Shown: positions 44,646-53,405, counted from the first letter of the stretch. The stretch is 64,000 nucleotides of DNA from Breoghania sp. (GCF_963674635.1 NZ_OY771475.1:682001-746000); one strand, 5' to 3'. Program-made: numbers and translations. The notes: generated by a model from the sequence alone, not told the origin.

Positions 44646-45776
44646 ATGACCCGCAGCCGAGACGAGTTCAGTCCTAGAACACGCAGCGATCTAGCTCTCA
44701 GGGCTAGCCACATGTGCTCGAAATGCAAGCGCTCAACATCTGGCCCAAGCGATGAAAGTCCAAGCGCAGTGACCAATATCGGTGTTGCTGCGCATATTTC
44801 CGCTGCGGCATCGGGACAGGGCGCACGTCGCTATGATCCAAACATGACCTCCGAAGAGCGGAGACACATCAGCAATGGAATTTGGCTTTGCGCGAGCTGT
44901 AGCGTGCTGATTGATCGGGACGAAGAGCGTTTCACAATAGCCGAGCTGAGGCGTATTCGTGACGAGCATGAAGCGTCGCGCCGTATAGACGGGGACAATG
45001 AAATCGACCGCGCGGATGTCATTGCCATCGGGCGCGATATCATCACCGCAGGCGACATCCTGAGTACGGGGCGTGAAGGGTTCAAAGTCCGCTTGCTGCA
45101 TTTCGTGCAAGGGTCAGGCAGAGACCTCATGCGTTTTGCTAACGAGTTCCAACAAACTGACATTGGTGATCGGTACGTTCTTCTCAATGAGCTTGGTTAT
45201 GGTGGTTTGCTAGCTGACACGCCGAGCGTGTCTCGCCAAGGCATCGATTACGAGCTTGAGTTCACGTTCTCAGAGCGAACACCTCGACGTAATGCAACAC
45301 AGAACATCGTCAGCATGTGCGCCGAGACAGGCCGACTGATCGAAGGCATGGATGCGCTCGTCCAAAACTTCGAGCGGACGCTTGGCATGGCGCGGGGAGA
45401 GTGGTTTGCCGATCTGGAGTTGGGCAGCCACCTAGCTGACTTGTACTGGCGCTATCGTGGCTCGCCTTGGTTCGAGCCACTTGCTATGAACGAGATTGTG
45501 CGTCTGGCTTCTATCCCGAAAAGAAACCGCCTCACAGGCGAGGACGCCACTCCGTTCTTGTGCGTCAACAGGGTGAACCGCGTCTCCGTCCCCTCGTTTG
45601 AGCTTGAGGAGCAGAAGCTACAGATCGAGGTCGATTTCGAGGTTGAAGGGGTAGGTGATTGGTCTGGTGCTCTTTCCGTCTTTATCTCGACACCTCAGCA
45701 GCTGGTGGACGGTAGGGATCGTGCGGCTCAACACGCTGAAAATATCAGACGGATTGAGGCGGAGAACTCGCGATAG
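44646..45776 (+). CDS. HNH-type domain protein
   Basis: The 376-residue protein is taken from the ATG at 44,646 (MTRSRDEFSPRTRS), which aligns with related HNH proteins; the frame is open to 44,511. The N-terminal domain has a zinc ribbon and HNH-like core: Cys24/Cys27, AAHI with His50, NGIWLC with Asn77 and Cys82, and Cys85, followed by LIDRDEERFTI. This form of HNH is common in phage-defence effectors, where the domain cleaves DNA. The remaining 270 residues (partly helical, with LHFVQGSGRDLMRFANEF and EWFADLELGSHLADLYWRYR) are not recognised and may be the sensor. It lies just outside the candidate transposon end at 46,033. Confidence 0.75.
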   Translation: MTRSRDEFSPRTRSDLALRASHMCSKCKRSTSGPSDESPSAVTNIGVAAHISAAASGQGARRYDPNMTSEERRHISNGIWLCASCSVLIDRDEERFTIAELRRIRDEHEASRRIDGDNEIDRADVIAIGRDIITAGDILSTGREGFKVRLLHFVQGSGRDLMRFANEFQQTDIGDRYVLLNELGYGGLLADTPSVSRQGIDYELEFTFSERTPRRNATQNIVSMCAETGRLIEGMDALVQNFERTLGMARGEWFADLELGSHLADLYWRYRGSPWFEPLAMNEIVRLASIPKRNRLTGEDATPFLCVNRVNRVSVPSFELEEQKLQIEVDFEVEGVGDWSGALSVFISTPQQLVDGRDRAAQHAENIRRIEAENSR

Positions 45777-45923
45777 CAATCCATGCGTTGTGGGTGATAA
45801 TTTGTTGTCTCCGGAATGTCAGCTTTGGGCCGAAAGCTACCGCAGAAAATGTCCTAACGATTGTCGGCTTACGTGAACGAATTTCCCAGAAGCCGACAGC
45901 CCGCTTACGGCTCCATTTTTGCT

Positions 45924-45949
45924 CTTCGTGGGTCAGCAACCCCACGAAG
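45924..45949. terminator. Hairpin with 9-bp stem
   Basis: CTTCGTGGG (45,924-45,932) pairs with CCCACGAAG (45,941-45,949) around an 8-base loop, 150 bases after the HNH gene. No T-run follows on the plus strand, while CATTTTTGC precedes it. Confidence 0.45.
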
Positions 45950-45980
45950 GAAAATCAGCACGAACGACTGATCAGAAACA

Positions 45981-46018
45981 TGAAAACCCGCCGATCGGAT
46001 CCGATCGGCGGATTTTCA
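45981..46018. terminator. Near-perfect 38-base palindrome
   Basis: The palindrome centres on GGATCC, with arms TGAAAA-CCGCCGATCG and CGATCGGCGG-TTTTCA; only one base pair is mismatched. On the plus strand it ends in ATTTTCATTT, which fits a bidirectional intrinsic terminator. It stands 15 bases left of the candidate transposon end. Confidence 0.7.
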
Positions 46019-46032
46019 TTTGGCTGGAAGAA

Positions 46033-46290
46033 TGTGCCTGATTTCTCAGATTGCCTCACAGAGGCAATCTGTTGCGCTCATTGAGGCGGACTTTGCTTCT
46101 CTCAGGCCATCCTTTGCTATCTCAGACAACATGTTGTCATGACTCCAATAGGATGCCTCATATATTTTGTAAGTAATTGAAAATATAATAGAAAAATATG
46201 TGAATTGCCTCATAAGTACTGAATTGCGCGCATTAAACTGCCTCAATAGTCGCAATCAATTGCCTCAAAATCTCGACTTAACTACAATCA
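46033..46290. repeat. TGCCTCA repeat array, candidate Tn7-like transposon end
   Basis: Variants of (A/T)TTGCCTCAxAA occur near 46,052, 46,154, 46,206, 46,239 and 46,260, with an inverted TTGAGGC at 46,081 and a degenerate TGTGCCTGA at 46,033. Unevenly spaced direct repeats of this kind, next to the tns genes and starting with TGT, are how TnsB-binding ends of Tn7-like elements look. The DNA between is AT-rich. The exact terminus is inferred. Confidence 0.55.
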
Positions 46291-46375
46291 TGAATGCGAA
46301 AACGTAAGAGACAAAAAAGCCCCGAGCTTGGTCCCGGGGCTGGTCGGTTTCAGTATTGATTATTGGGGGCGCGAA

Positions 46376-48220
46376 CTACAGCCCCAAGGCTTCGCTGATC
46401 CGCTGAAGATCCTTTCGTCGGAAAAAGGTGGCGGGCACATCTTGGGCGGGGAAAGCCGGGCGGATCTTATACTCACGGAGCAGCCTGTTCAGTCGCACAT
46501 GGTGGATTCCGGTTTCTCTTGAGAGAGTGTGGAGCGATGAGAAGTCGCCCATAAACTGTTCAAGATCGGTTCGTTTCACAATGGTTTGCGGACAACGATT
46601 GATGGGATTCACGGCTGTTTGCGAAGGCAGGTGACCGTGTACGAGCAAGCCTTTCACGACCGCAGACGATAAGTGCATTTCCCTTTCCACCTGTCGAAGC
46701 GACAAGCCCCCATGACCCTCAAGCCGCACATGAGGCTTGACCTCTTCGACGTTGACCAGAAGCGAGAGATATCCACGCTCTTCGGAGAGCAGGCGCACCG
46801 TTTTGAGTTTGCGATCCAGAATAAGCCGGACAATCTCGACTTGTGAGCAATTGGCTCTCCTGGCCGCCGCAGGAATATCTTGAAGGACAGGTTGGTCGTT
46901 AGGCAAAGCGTCCTTCATCAGCCGCTGCATTAGGTCGTCGAGATCCGTCTTGGCGAAGGCGTGATGGTGCAGTGTCTCATTGCCGCCGCGCACCCAGGGC
47001 ACGAGGATACCCGCCTCGAAAAGGCTACGATCAATTGGGCGGGGAATGTTCAGGTAATCGCGCACGGCAGCCATCGACATACTTTGGCTGGCGCGCGCAA
47101 TGTACTGGCTACCTTCGCTGGCCGGGAACATAATTCGTTCATCAGTCAGGGACATTGCATCGTCGGCAATGACGCCCACCTCGTGGAGGATTTTTCTCAG
47201 CCGCTTGGGATGGACGGCGTATTCTTCAGAAGCAGAGCGAAGAGAATGCAGCTTTCGCGTTTCGACTGGAATGCCGAAGATCTCTTCTCCCGGCCCCAAT
47301 GGCAGGGTGTCAATTGCGTGCTCGCGGATGAGATGTCGAAGGGGATCATAGGAAGAGTCCTCGGATTCGTGGGCCAGCCACTCATAGAGGCGCCCGTACA
47401 TCGTTCTGGGCGCCCAGGCTTTTTGGGGTCCGCTTGACTGACTTTGAAGTCCACAAAGGAAGGGGCCGATGCCTTCCGGGCCAGCCCGAACGATTTCGTA
47501 GCCTAGACCCCCTGCGTGCCACCAGGCGTTGGGCGTAAGTTCTGCGGAGTGGAAGCGCACCCCGAACTCTGAAACCGCTCCCACAATTTCGCAGATCCGT
47601 GCCGCCGCGTACGCCGGAAAACGGTCTAGCCAATTTCCTTCGCCAGGTCGGTTTTCCAGCCGGGCGATGAGGTACTCTTCCAGTGGCGAGCAGTTCCTGT
47701 GTGAGCTTGCGCGAGTGATTTGAGCCAGGTTTGCACCTGTCGGAGCCACGAGCATCGTGAAGTCGTGAATGCGACTTGGGCGCTCGTCATCGCAGGCGGG
47801 CACGAAACTGGCTTCGTGGACGGCGCAGGTTCTAAGGGATGATACAAGCCAGCGCGTTCGCCCATAGATTGCGGCCGGGCCATTGGGACTGCGTGAGATA
47901 TCATCAGCCAAGCAATGCGGACAGACGAAGAGGGTTTGTCGGCTGAGAGTGGCGCGCGTGAATTTGTTGGCTCCAATCCAGTAGGTCCTGCCGTCTCGAC
48001 GAATTGGTGTTCCTAAATCGGTGCCTTCGGGAATGTTGCAAAGACGTGCAAGGGAGTCCTGTGCGCGCTGAACGCCATCGATGATTTCCTGGAACGTGAA
48101 GCCCATATCCAGACAGAAATCGCGCGCGCTGCGTCCGTTCAGAAATGCTGCGCGAGAGCAGAAGCTCATCGGCGATTCATCGGGGTGGAGCTCAGGCGTG
48201 AGTTTTGGGTGCAAAGGCAT
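46376..48220 (-). CDS. tniQ: TniQ/TnsD-family target-selection protein
   Basis: The 614-residue protein has the TniQ N-terminal domain (ELHPDESPMSFCSRAAFLNG) and a zinc finger C100-P-H-C103 ... C132-A-V-H135, as in TnsD/TniQ. The C-terminal 300 residues contain several helix-turn-helix-like pieces and give a length closer to TnsD than to short TniQ, suggesting sequence-specific target binding. In Tn7-like elements this protein recruits TnsC to the target site. The ATG at 48,220 overlaps the tnsC stop (TGATG); the open frame upstream to 48,361 lies in tnsC. It is the last gene of the tnsABC-tniQ operon and lies next to the repeat array at 46,033-46,290. Confidence 0.88.
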   Translation of the reverse strand: MPLHPKLTPELHPDESPMSFCSRAAFLNGRSARDFCLDMGFTFQEIIDGVQRAQDSLARLCNIPEGTDLGTPIRRDGRTYWIGANKFTRATLSRQTLFVCPHCLADDISRSPNGPAAIYGRTRWLVSSLRTCAVHEASFVPACDDERPSRIHDFTMLVAPTGANLAQITRASSHRNCSPLEEYLIARLENRPGEGNWLDRFPAYAAARICEIVGAVSEFGVRFHSAELTPNAWWHAGGLGYEIVRAGPEGIGPFLCGLQSQSSGPQKAWAPRTMYGRLYEWLAHESEDSSYDPLRHLIREHAIDTLPLGPGEEIFGIPVETRKLHSLRSASEEYAVHPKRLRKILHEVGVIADDAMSLTDERIMFPASEGSQYIARASQSMSMAAVRDYLNIPRPIDRSLFEAGILVPWVRGGNETLHHHAFAKTDLDDLMQRLMKDALPNDQPVLQDIPAAARRANCSQVEIVRLILDRKLKTVRLLSEERGYLSLLVNVEEVKPHVRLEGHGGLSLRQVEREMHLSSAVVKGLLVHGHLPSQTAVNPINRCPQTIVKRTDLEQFMGDFSSLHTLSRETGIHHVRLNRLLREYKIRPAFPAQDVPATFFRRKDLQRISEALGL

Positions 48221-49137
48221 CAGGCGTTTCTCTTGTCTTTCGGTCGTTTGGGAGCGCCATCCGCGGAAATCGTGATCTTTGGTGCGTCTTCCAGTGCGCG
48301 CTGAGGATCGATCAGCAGGAAATCTGCTGATATCGAGAAGATGTTCTCGCTTGGAACGCACCCGGTTCGGGCGTGGTAAGTCGTAGCGAAATGGCCGAGC
48401 GTGAGTTGCTTGTGTCCTTCGCGAACAGCGGCGAGGATCGCATCCTGGGCAAGCTCGATCGCGATCCCGAATTGTGCGGACGCGGCGTGGATCAACCTCA
48501 AGGCGAGTGAAGTGCTTGCCAGTACGTGGTCGGCCGACACATCTGCCCGCCGGGCAAGGTTACGGATCATGGTGCCAACCTTCTTTGCATCGCGACCGGG
48601 CACGAGCGGCTCAAACCGGATGAATCGACAGCGTCGACGGACCTGCGTGTCGCCTTGAATGAAGACCGCCAGTTCGGGGAGTCCGGAGAGAATGAGGGAG
48701 ACAGACCACTCAGGCGTCTGCATGAGACCTTTGAGCGTATCCCGGACTTTCTGGATTTCTCCATCACTCTTCATCTGAACGGCGTGCTGAAGCTCATCGA
48801 TATGCAGGAACCTGATGTTCAGGTCCTTCAATCGACGGCGCACCATCGCCCAAACGACATTCTCCTTGAGATCTCGTTTTGTCTCATAACCTGTAGCCCG
48901 CAGAACACTTGCACCGAGCTGTTTCAGAGTGCAGGGAGACGGAGCAGTGATCGAGATGAGACGGGTAGGGGCGTTGGCCACCTGGTAGTTCCCGAAACGA
49001 TCGGACAAGGCGCGGTGGATGGAACGAGACTTTCCGGCGCCGGATTCACCCAGAATTACGAGAGCGCGGCCTTCTACGAGGCGCCCTCCCAGATCGTTGT
49101 CCATCGCTTCGGCAACGAGTTGCTCATCTGAGATCAA
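48220..49137 (-). CDS. tnsC: TnsC/TniB-family AAA+ regulator, N-terminus interrupted by amber codon
   Basis: This is an AAA+ ATPase with Walker A GESGAGKS (residues 30-37 from this start) and Walker B IRFLHIDEL. TnsC links target recognition to the transposase. The natural start is most likely the ATG at 49,287: it lies 2 bases after the tnsB stop and has a strong GGGAGG site 7 bases upstream. From there the frame is continuous with this one except for a TAG at 49,213-49,215 (codon 25), with protein-like sequence on both sides (ERQRRL before; SLKKELRRTFLSQPWDRAL after). Only a TTG at 49,137, without a good ribosome site, could restart translation. The element may therefore be disabled unless the amber is suppressed or bypassed. 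Confidence 0.85.
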   Translation of the reverse strand: MISDEQLVAEAMDNDLGGRLVEGRALVILGESGAGKSRSIHRALSDRFGNYQVANAPTRLISITAPSPCTLKQLGASVLRATGYETKRDLKENVVWAMVRRRLKDLNIRFLHIDELQHAVQMKSDGEIQKVRDTLKGLMQTPEWSVSLILSGLPELAVFIQGDTQVRRRCRFIRFEPLVPGRDAKKVGTMIRNLARRADVSADHVLASTSLALRLIHAASAQFGIAIELAQDAILAAVREGHKQLTLGHFATTYHARTGCVPSENIFSISADFLLIDPQRALEDAPKITISADGAPKRPKDKRNA

Positions 49138-49212
49138 TTCGTTCAGTTCATCTGCGAGTGCTCTATCCCAGGGTTGCGAGAGAAACGTTCGCCGCAGTTC
49201 TTTCTTGAGCGA

Positions 49213-49215
49213 CTA
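49213..49215 (-). other. In-frame TAG codon near the start of tnsC
   Basis: On the minus strand the codon following CGGCGCTTG is TAG. The reading frame from ATG 49,287 through this codon joins the TnsC frame without a shift (72 bases from the ATG). A C-to-T change from CAG (Gln) would explain it. Confidence 0.8.
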
Positions 49216-49289
49216 CAAGCGCCGTTGCCGCTCAGCGGCGTGCTCGTTGGCGTCATCAATGGAGACGACGCAATTTGCCTCTTGCATGG

Positions 49290-51431
49290 TCAGTCCTCCC
49301 AGCGCCATTCATCGTCTTCGTCGTCAGGAACCTTTTCGACATTCGGCTCCATCTCAGGCGCGGCATCTTCCGACATGGATCTTGGTGCGGATCGTGTGTT
49401 TTCGGTTTCGAAGTCGAATTCGCCGTCCACGACTTCAGTTGGATCGCCGGAACATCTACTGAAGTCTCGCGCGACCTCTTGCTCGAGCTTTAAAAGAACG
49501 GTCTGGTCAAGGATTGGGGCTGCGATTCCGGCGCGGAGTTCAGCCTCCGTAGCTGTGGCTTTGACGTCTTGGATGGCCTGCAGAACAATCTCTTCGCTCA
49601 TCTTTGCTTCGGCTGCCATGCGCGTACGCAGCAGTTCGTTGGCTTTCTTCCAGTGAAATACCGAGACACCATCCAAGCCCACGTGACCACACTTGACGGT
49701 GAGCCATCCCTCGTTGGGGATGCGGACGGACACAAATCCCAGGTCTCTCGGGTCCATTCGTACGAGCCAGTTACTTGCTGGCGAACTACGCCGAAGTTTT
49801 TGAAGCTCAGGGGACTGGTAGTGGAGGTCGAGCAATACGATGCCACTCTTGGTGATCTTACGTTCGATCGATGTTCCAAGCGCATGTAGCATCTCATGTC
49901 GATCGGGAGGCAGCTGGGTTCCAAATTGACTGGTCAGCCGCTGCCAGCATTTGCGCGGGGTTTCACCTCCGAGTCCGGAATGAGGCGTGTTGTGATAGAC
50001 ATCCACGACGTAGCGGACGAAAAGCTGGCCAAACTCCTCCACAGAGAACACAGCGTTGGCCCCGGCGTCATACTCACCCTTGCTGCCAACGTTTTCGAAC
50101 GTTCGCCCGGACAGGTGTTGCATGAGGCCGAGTTCGACCGTCCGAAAGAACCTCTCAATTCGACCGCGCAGTTGTGGCTGGCCAGCGGGCACGATCTCAT
50201 AGTGACTGTGAAGGTCTAGGACGGCAGCTTTGAACTCCGTCGCCACGTATTCGGAGCCGTTGTCGGCGACGACTTTTTCGATCCGCCCGCACATGTCCCA
50301 GGGTGTCTGACATCCGGCGGCTTTTGCGATTTGTGCTTTGTCGCTGACCGCCATGCGAAGTGTGTCGATTGCGCTAATCGCAGATTGGCTGGGCGCGATT
50401 ACAAGTGCCAGAACACATCTGGTTCGCGCATCGATGGCAGCCGAGGCCCAATAGCGGCCTTTCTCGACCTCGGCTTGTTCTGCCTCGGGCAGGCGGGACC
50501 AAAGGCCTGCCTTTTGATAGAGGCTGACGAGTGAGATCATCCAGCCATCAAATTCAACGCGCTCCAACGGCCATTCGACGTCCAAGCCTTTATGCACAAT
50601 GCGGAATTTCTTGAGGGCAAAGTCGGTTCCCTCGCGGCCAGAACTGACTTTGAACTGCGGAAGCTGGCTAATGGCTCTGGACACGGTGGCTTGGCTTGGG
50701 CACGTCAGGGGCGCGCGCCCCGCTGAACTTCGCAATCGGTTCTCTTCCGCAATGAGGATCTTGAGATCGTCGTGGATCTTCTTCTTCGACGGCTTCAGCC
50801 TGCTCGAATAGCCAAGGATCGCTTCCCTCATGAGCCTGTTGACGACGGGGGCGAGCCTCGACTTTTGGTTGCCGCTTCTCCCGTAACCCGGGACCAGGGA
50901 AAGCGCGTTGAAATGGCCTCGTTCATACCGAACGAGCCAACGCCGAACTGTGGTGGGGGAGGGGCAACAGAGTACAGTCACGCCCTTCTGACCGAAACGA
51001 CCGTCGGCTGTTTGTCTCGCGCGTTCTTCTGAACAATAGCGAGCGTAAAGATCGCACAGCGCCTGGGCGAGGTTCTTGTCTGTCCTTGTGATCTTTCCTG
51101 TTTCCTCTCTACGGAGGATTTCGTCGCAGATGAACTTTCGAAACAGGACCAGGCGTTGCGTTTCAGGCTTCAAATCTGTAATGCGCACATTTGACGGGCC
51201 TAGTCGGATCTTTGCGCTCGCGGCAGAAAAGCTGTCGAGTTTTTCGATTAGATTTCCACTTCTGTGAAGTTCCTTGATTTCACTGTGAGTGAAATTCTCG
51301 ACCACCTCGGGCATGTCGATCCTACGAAGCACGTAGCCGAGGTCGTCTTCTTCAATCGGCATATAGGGAACGTCGTTGACAATGACTTTTGTGTTCGCTG
51401 CGAAGCGAATGCGAGTATTCACGGAATGCAT
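49290..51431 (-). CDS. tnsB: TnsB/TniA-family DDE transposase
   Basis: The 713-residue transposase has an rve/Mu-type catalytic core: Asp295 (VEFDGW), Asp390 (VVADNGSEYV) and Glu426 (LRGRIERFFRTVE). N-terminal helix-turn-helix segments (PSPTTVRRWLVRYERG and SQATVSRAISQL) probably bind the end repeats, and the C-terminal part (Mu C-like barrel followed by an acidic tail) would contact TnsC. The ATG at 51,431 lies one base after the tnsA stop. TnsB carries out 3' strand cleavage and joining together with TnsA. The longer open frame upstream overlaps tnsA and is not used. Confidence 0.93.
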   Translation of the reverse strand: MHSVNTRIRFAANTKVIVNDVPYMPIEEDDLGYVLRRIDMPEVVENFTHSEIKELHRSGNLIEKLDSFSAASAKIRLGPSNVRITDLKPETQRLVLFRKFICDEILRREETGKITRTDKNLAQALCDLYARYCSEERARQTADGRFGQKGVTVLCCPSPTTVRRWLVRYERGHFNALSLVPGYGRSGNQKSRLAPVVNRLMREAILGYSSRLKPSKKKIHDDLKILIAEENRLRSSAGRAPLTCPSQATVSRAISQLPQFKVSSGREGTDFALKKFRIVHKGLDVEWPLERVEFDGWMISLVSLYQKAGLWSRLPEAEQAEVEKGRYWASAAIDARTRCVLALVIAPSQSAISAIDTLRMAVSDKAQIAKAAGCQTPWDMCGRIEKVVADNGSEYVATEFKAAVLDLHSHYEIVPAGQPQLRGRIERFFRTVELGLMQHLSGRTFENVGSKGEYDAGANAVFSVEEFGQLFVRYVVDVYHNTPHSGLGGETPRKCWQRLTSQFGTQLPPDRHEMLHALGTSIERKITKSGIVLLDLHYQSPELQKLRRSSPASNWLVRMDPRDLGFVSVRIPNEGWLTVKCGHVGLDGVSVFHWKKANELLRTRMAAEAKMSEEIVLQAIQDVKATATEAELRAGIAAPILDQTVLLKLEQEVARDFSRCSGDPTEVVDGEFDFETENTRSAPRSMSEDAAPEMEPNVEKVPDDEDDEWRWED

Positions 51432-51432
51432 G

Positions 51433-52269
51433 TCAGAGCCCTTTCCGAACGAAGCTATTTCTTGTGATGCGGCCGGATGAAACGTGTTTGAGAACGCCGT
51501 CGCCGATGAGATTGACGACGGCATTGAGGTCGTGACTGTTCAGTGACGCATGTTCGAGCAGCGCACGGATGGTCAGAGCGCCTTGACACTTGTTGATCAT
51601 CCGCAAGATTTTCTCGTCGGCTGTTGTGTCCCGCATCTTTCGAGCACGGAAAGTCAGCTTCGCGTTGTAGCTTCGATCTACTGTGATGGATCTCTCGGTG
51701 CGGAGCTGATACTGGTCGGCAAAGTCCGTCACCTGTTGCCTGATCAACTCCAGTGTGCGCTCGATGCCACTGCTGCGGACCCGACGTTCGGGCTTAACCG
51801 CAATCGCGATTTTCCGGCCATCATGTAGATGAACCCGGAAATCGAACGTATGTTTGCGACGCTTGCCCTCATCATCGACATATGAGACCGCCGGAGGCTG
51901 ATCGTGGATGTCATCGACGTCTCGGTGAACCAGGAGGATGTAGAGCAAGTCAGCTTCAAGAGAGCTCTCGTAAACCAGTTCCCTGTTGGTTCGAGGGTTG
52001 ACGATGTACCCTCGACAAGAACTCCTGGAACGCGCGGCTGGTAATCGGCTCGCACGAGATTTCGATGGTGGAATCCAAAGGTCCGCCACACTGCTTCGAT
52101 GTGTCGGGAAGCCCGATATATACTCACTCCATCTATCAACGCCGCCCAGAACCTCCTTCCTCCTGACTTTGTCGGGCGATTTGGCGGCGGGAATATTGGC
52201 GATTTGCTGTTTTGAACAGTCGTACCCGTTGAGGATTTCCAGAATTCGCTTGGTTTTATCGTTGCTCAT
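51433..52269 (-). CDS. tnsA: TnsA-family endonuclease
   Basis: The 278-residue protein resembles TnsA, the restriction-enzyme-like subunit that cuts the 5' strands at transposon ends and enables cut-and-paste movement. The PD-(D/E)xK-type residues fit Glu101 or Glu105 (LVYESSLEADLL), Asp143 (HTFDFRVHL) and Lys159 (IAVKPERR). The HDQPPAVSYVDDEGKRRKH segment matches the typical QP motif. The C-terminal winged-helix-like part (ALTIRALLEHASLNSHDLNAVVNLI) corresponds to the TnsC-binding domain. The start at 52,269 (MSNDKTKR) is preferred; an in-frame start at 52,308 is possible. Having tnsA identifies the element as Tn7-like rather than Tn5053-like. Confidence 0.88.
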   Translation of the reverse strand: MSNDKTKRILEILNGYDCSKQQIANIPAAKSPDKVRRKEVLGGVDRWSEYISGFPTHRSSVADLWIPPSKSRASRLPAARSRSSCRGYIVNPRTNRELVYESSLEADLLYILLVHRDVDDIHDQPPAVSYVDDEGKRRKHTFDFRVHLHDGRKIAIAVKPERRVRSSGIERTLELIRQQVTDFADQYQLRTERSITVDRSYNAKLTFRARKMRDTTADEKILRMINKCQGALTIRALLEHASLNSHDLNAVVNLIGDGVLKHVSSGRITRNSFVRKGL

Positions 52270-52498
52270 GACATGACTCTTCGTTTTGCGACGCCAAGAG
52301 GCGCGCAAGCTCGAGAATGGATCTCGTTAGACTGGGCTCGGTTACGGGCTTTAGCCGACCGTCAAGATTACCCGGGGAGCGTCAGGTTGCAGGGACCGAC
52401 GGAATGTTTCCGTGGTCGCCGGGAAACGCGAGGCGACTTTTTCCTAGGAGTAGGGGGCTCCGCGGCCATTGATGAAGACAGATGCGTAGCATCGGACA

Positions 52499-52816
52499 TC
52501 AGATGCGCTTGGCTGCCCGTTGTTCCAGGCGGTACCAGCGGCTCCGCGTCCGTGCGAGACCGAGAGCGGGGGCGACGATGTGGACTTCGGACGTGATAAT
52601 CTCGTCAGCGTCGGGGAGGCGAGGGTGGTCCCTGACGGATCCAGAAAGGGCGGGGGTGTGCCGAAACGTCAAGCGCCAGTCATTAAGCGCAGGGGACGAC
52701 CGGAGCGTTCTTGCGTCCGGATAGATACCGTCGCGGATACGTTCCAGATCAGAGACGAGGCGTTTGAGGTTGTCGATTTCTCGTGACAGCTTTTCTCGGT
52801 CGAATTGGCCGTTCAT
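52499..52816 (-). CDS. DUF6634-like small protein
   Basis: The 105-residue protein has an N-terminal helix (LSREIDNLKRLVSDLERIRDG) and a core resembling DUF6634 proteins of rhizobia: LNDWRLTFRHTPALSGSV, HPRLPDADEIITSEV and LARTRSRWYRLEQR. The function of the family is unknown. It lies downstream of another small gene on the same strand (11-base gap) and to the right of tnsA, where cargo or flanking DNA of the transposon would be. Confidence 0.6.
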   Translation of the reverse strand: MNGQFDREKLSREIDNLKRLVSDLERIRDGIYPDARTLRSSPALNDWRLTFRHTPALSGSVRDHPRLPDADEIITSEVHIVAPALGLARTRSRWYRLEQRAAKRI

Positions 52817-52827
52817 ATCGAAGGGGA

Positions 52828-53154
52828 TTATCTGTGGTTCCCTCCGTCACCTTCGGCGCCTGCCAGCTCGTTCACATGCGAGCCGAGGTTCGCCCAGCCT
52901 GATGCCAGGCGAGCCCAACCATCATTAAGAGAGAGCGCGAAAAGGGGCTCGAGGATCGCGACGTCTGAGATGCTTCCGATGAGCGCCGCTTGCGGTACCA
53001 GCGTGGTCGACCACGCTTCGATGGTTGGTGCCAGTCTCAAAAGGGAAGGGGGCTGGCGGTGTTCATTCAGGTGCGACAGGTCGGCGGCAAGCCGCCTGAA
53101 GTGTTTGGCTTCAATCGCATACGTGAGGTCGGAGTTGAGCGTCATGGTTGGCAT
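52828..53154 (-). CDS. Small hypothetical protein upstream of the DUF6634-like gene
   Basis: This is a 108-residue frame whose ATG at 53,154 is preceded by a strong AAGGAG site 7 bases away, which decides this start over the longer open frame. The sequence (MPTMTLNSDLTYAIEAKHF, later LFALSLNDGWARLASGWANLG) has no recognised domain, though the last part recalls the D-GWARTLSRWY pattern of DUF6634 proteins, so the two neighbours may be related. It probably forms a two-gene unit with the gene at 52,499. Confidence 0.6.
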   Translation of the reverse strand: MPTMTLNSDLTYAIEAKHFRRLAADLSHLNEHRQPPSLLRLAPTIEAWSTTLVPQAALIGSISDVAILEPLFALSLNDGWARLASGWANLGSHVNELAGAEGDGGNHR

Positions 53155-53405
53155 GTTGTGCTCCTTGGGTCGGCAGCGATGCCGATGCGGCGTGAGAAAA
53201 CTGGATGCGGGGCCGGGAAGAGCGGTTCGCACCTGTTCGAGCCCGGAGCTACATGCTGTGGGGGAGAGGCGAGTTGAAATGGGAGCAGTCGTCCATTGGA
53301 GGGTCTCCAGCGTTAGAAGTGGATGTGTTCGAACGCGCGCTTGAGCTCGCAGCCGCACTCAAGGTGCAGTTGTGTGAACTGTCGCGCATTGTTCAGTTGT
53401 GGTGG

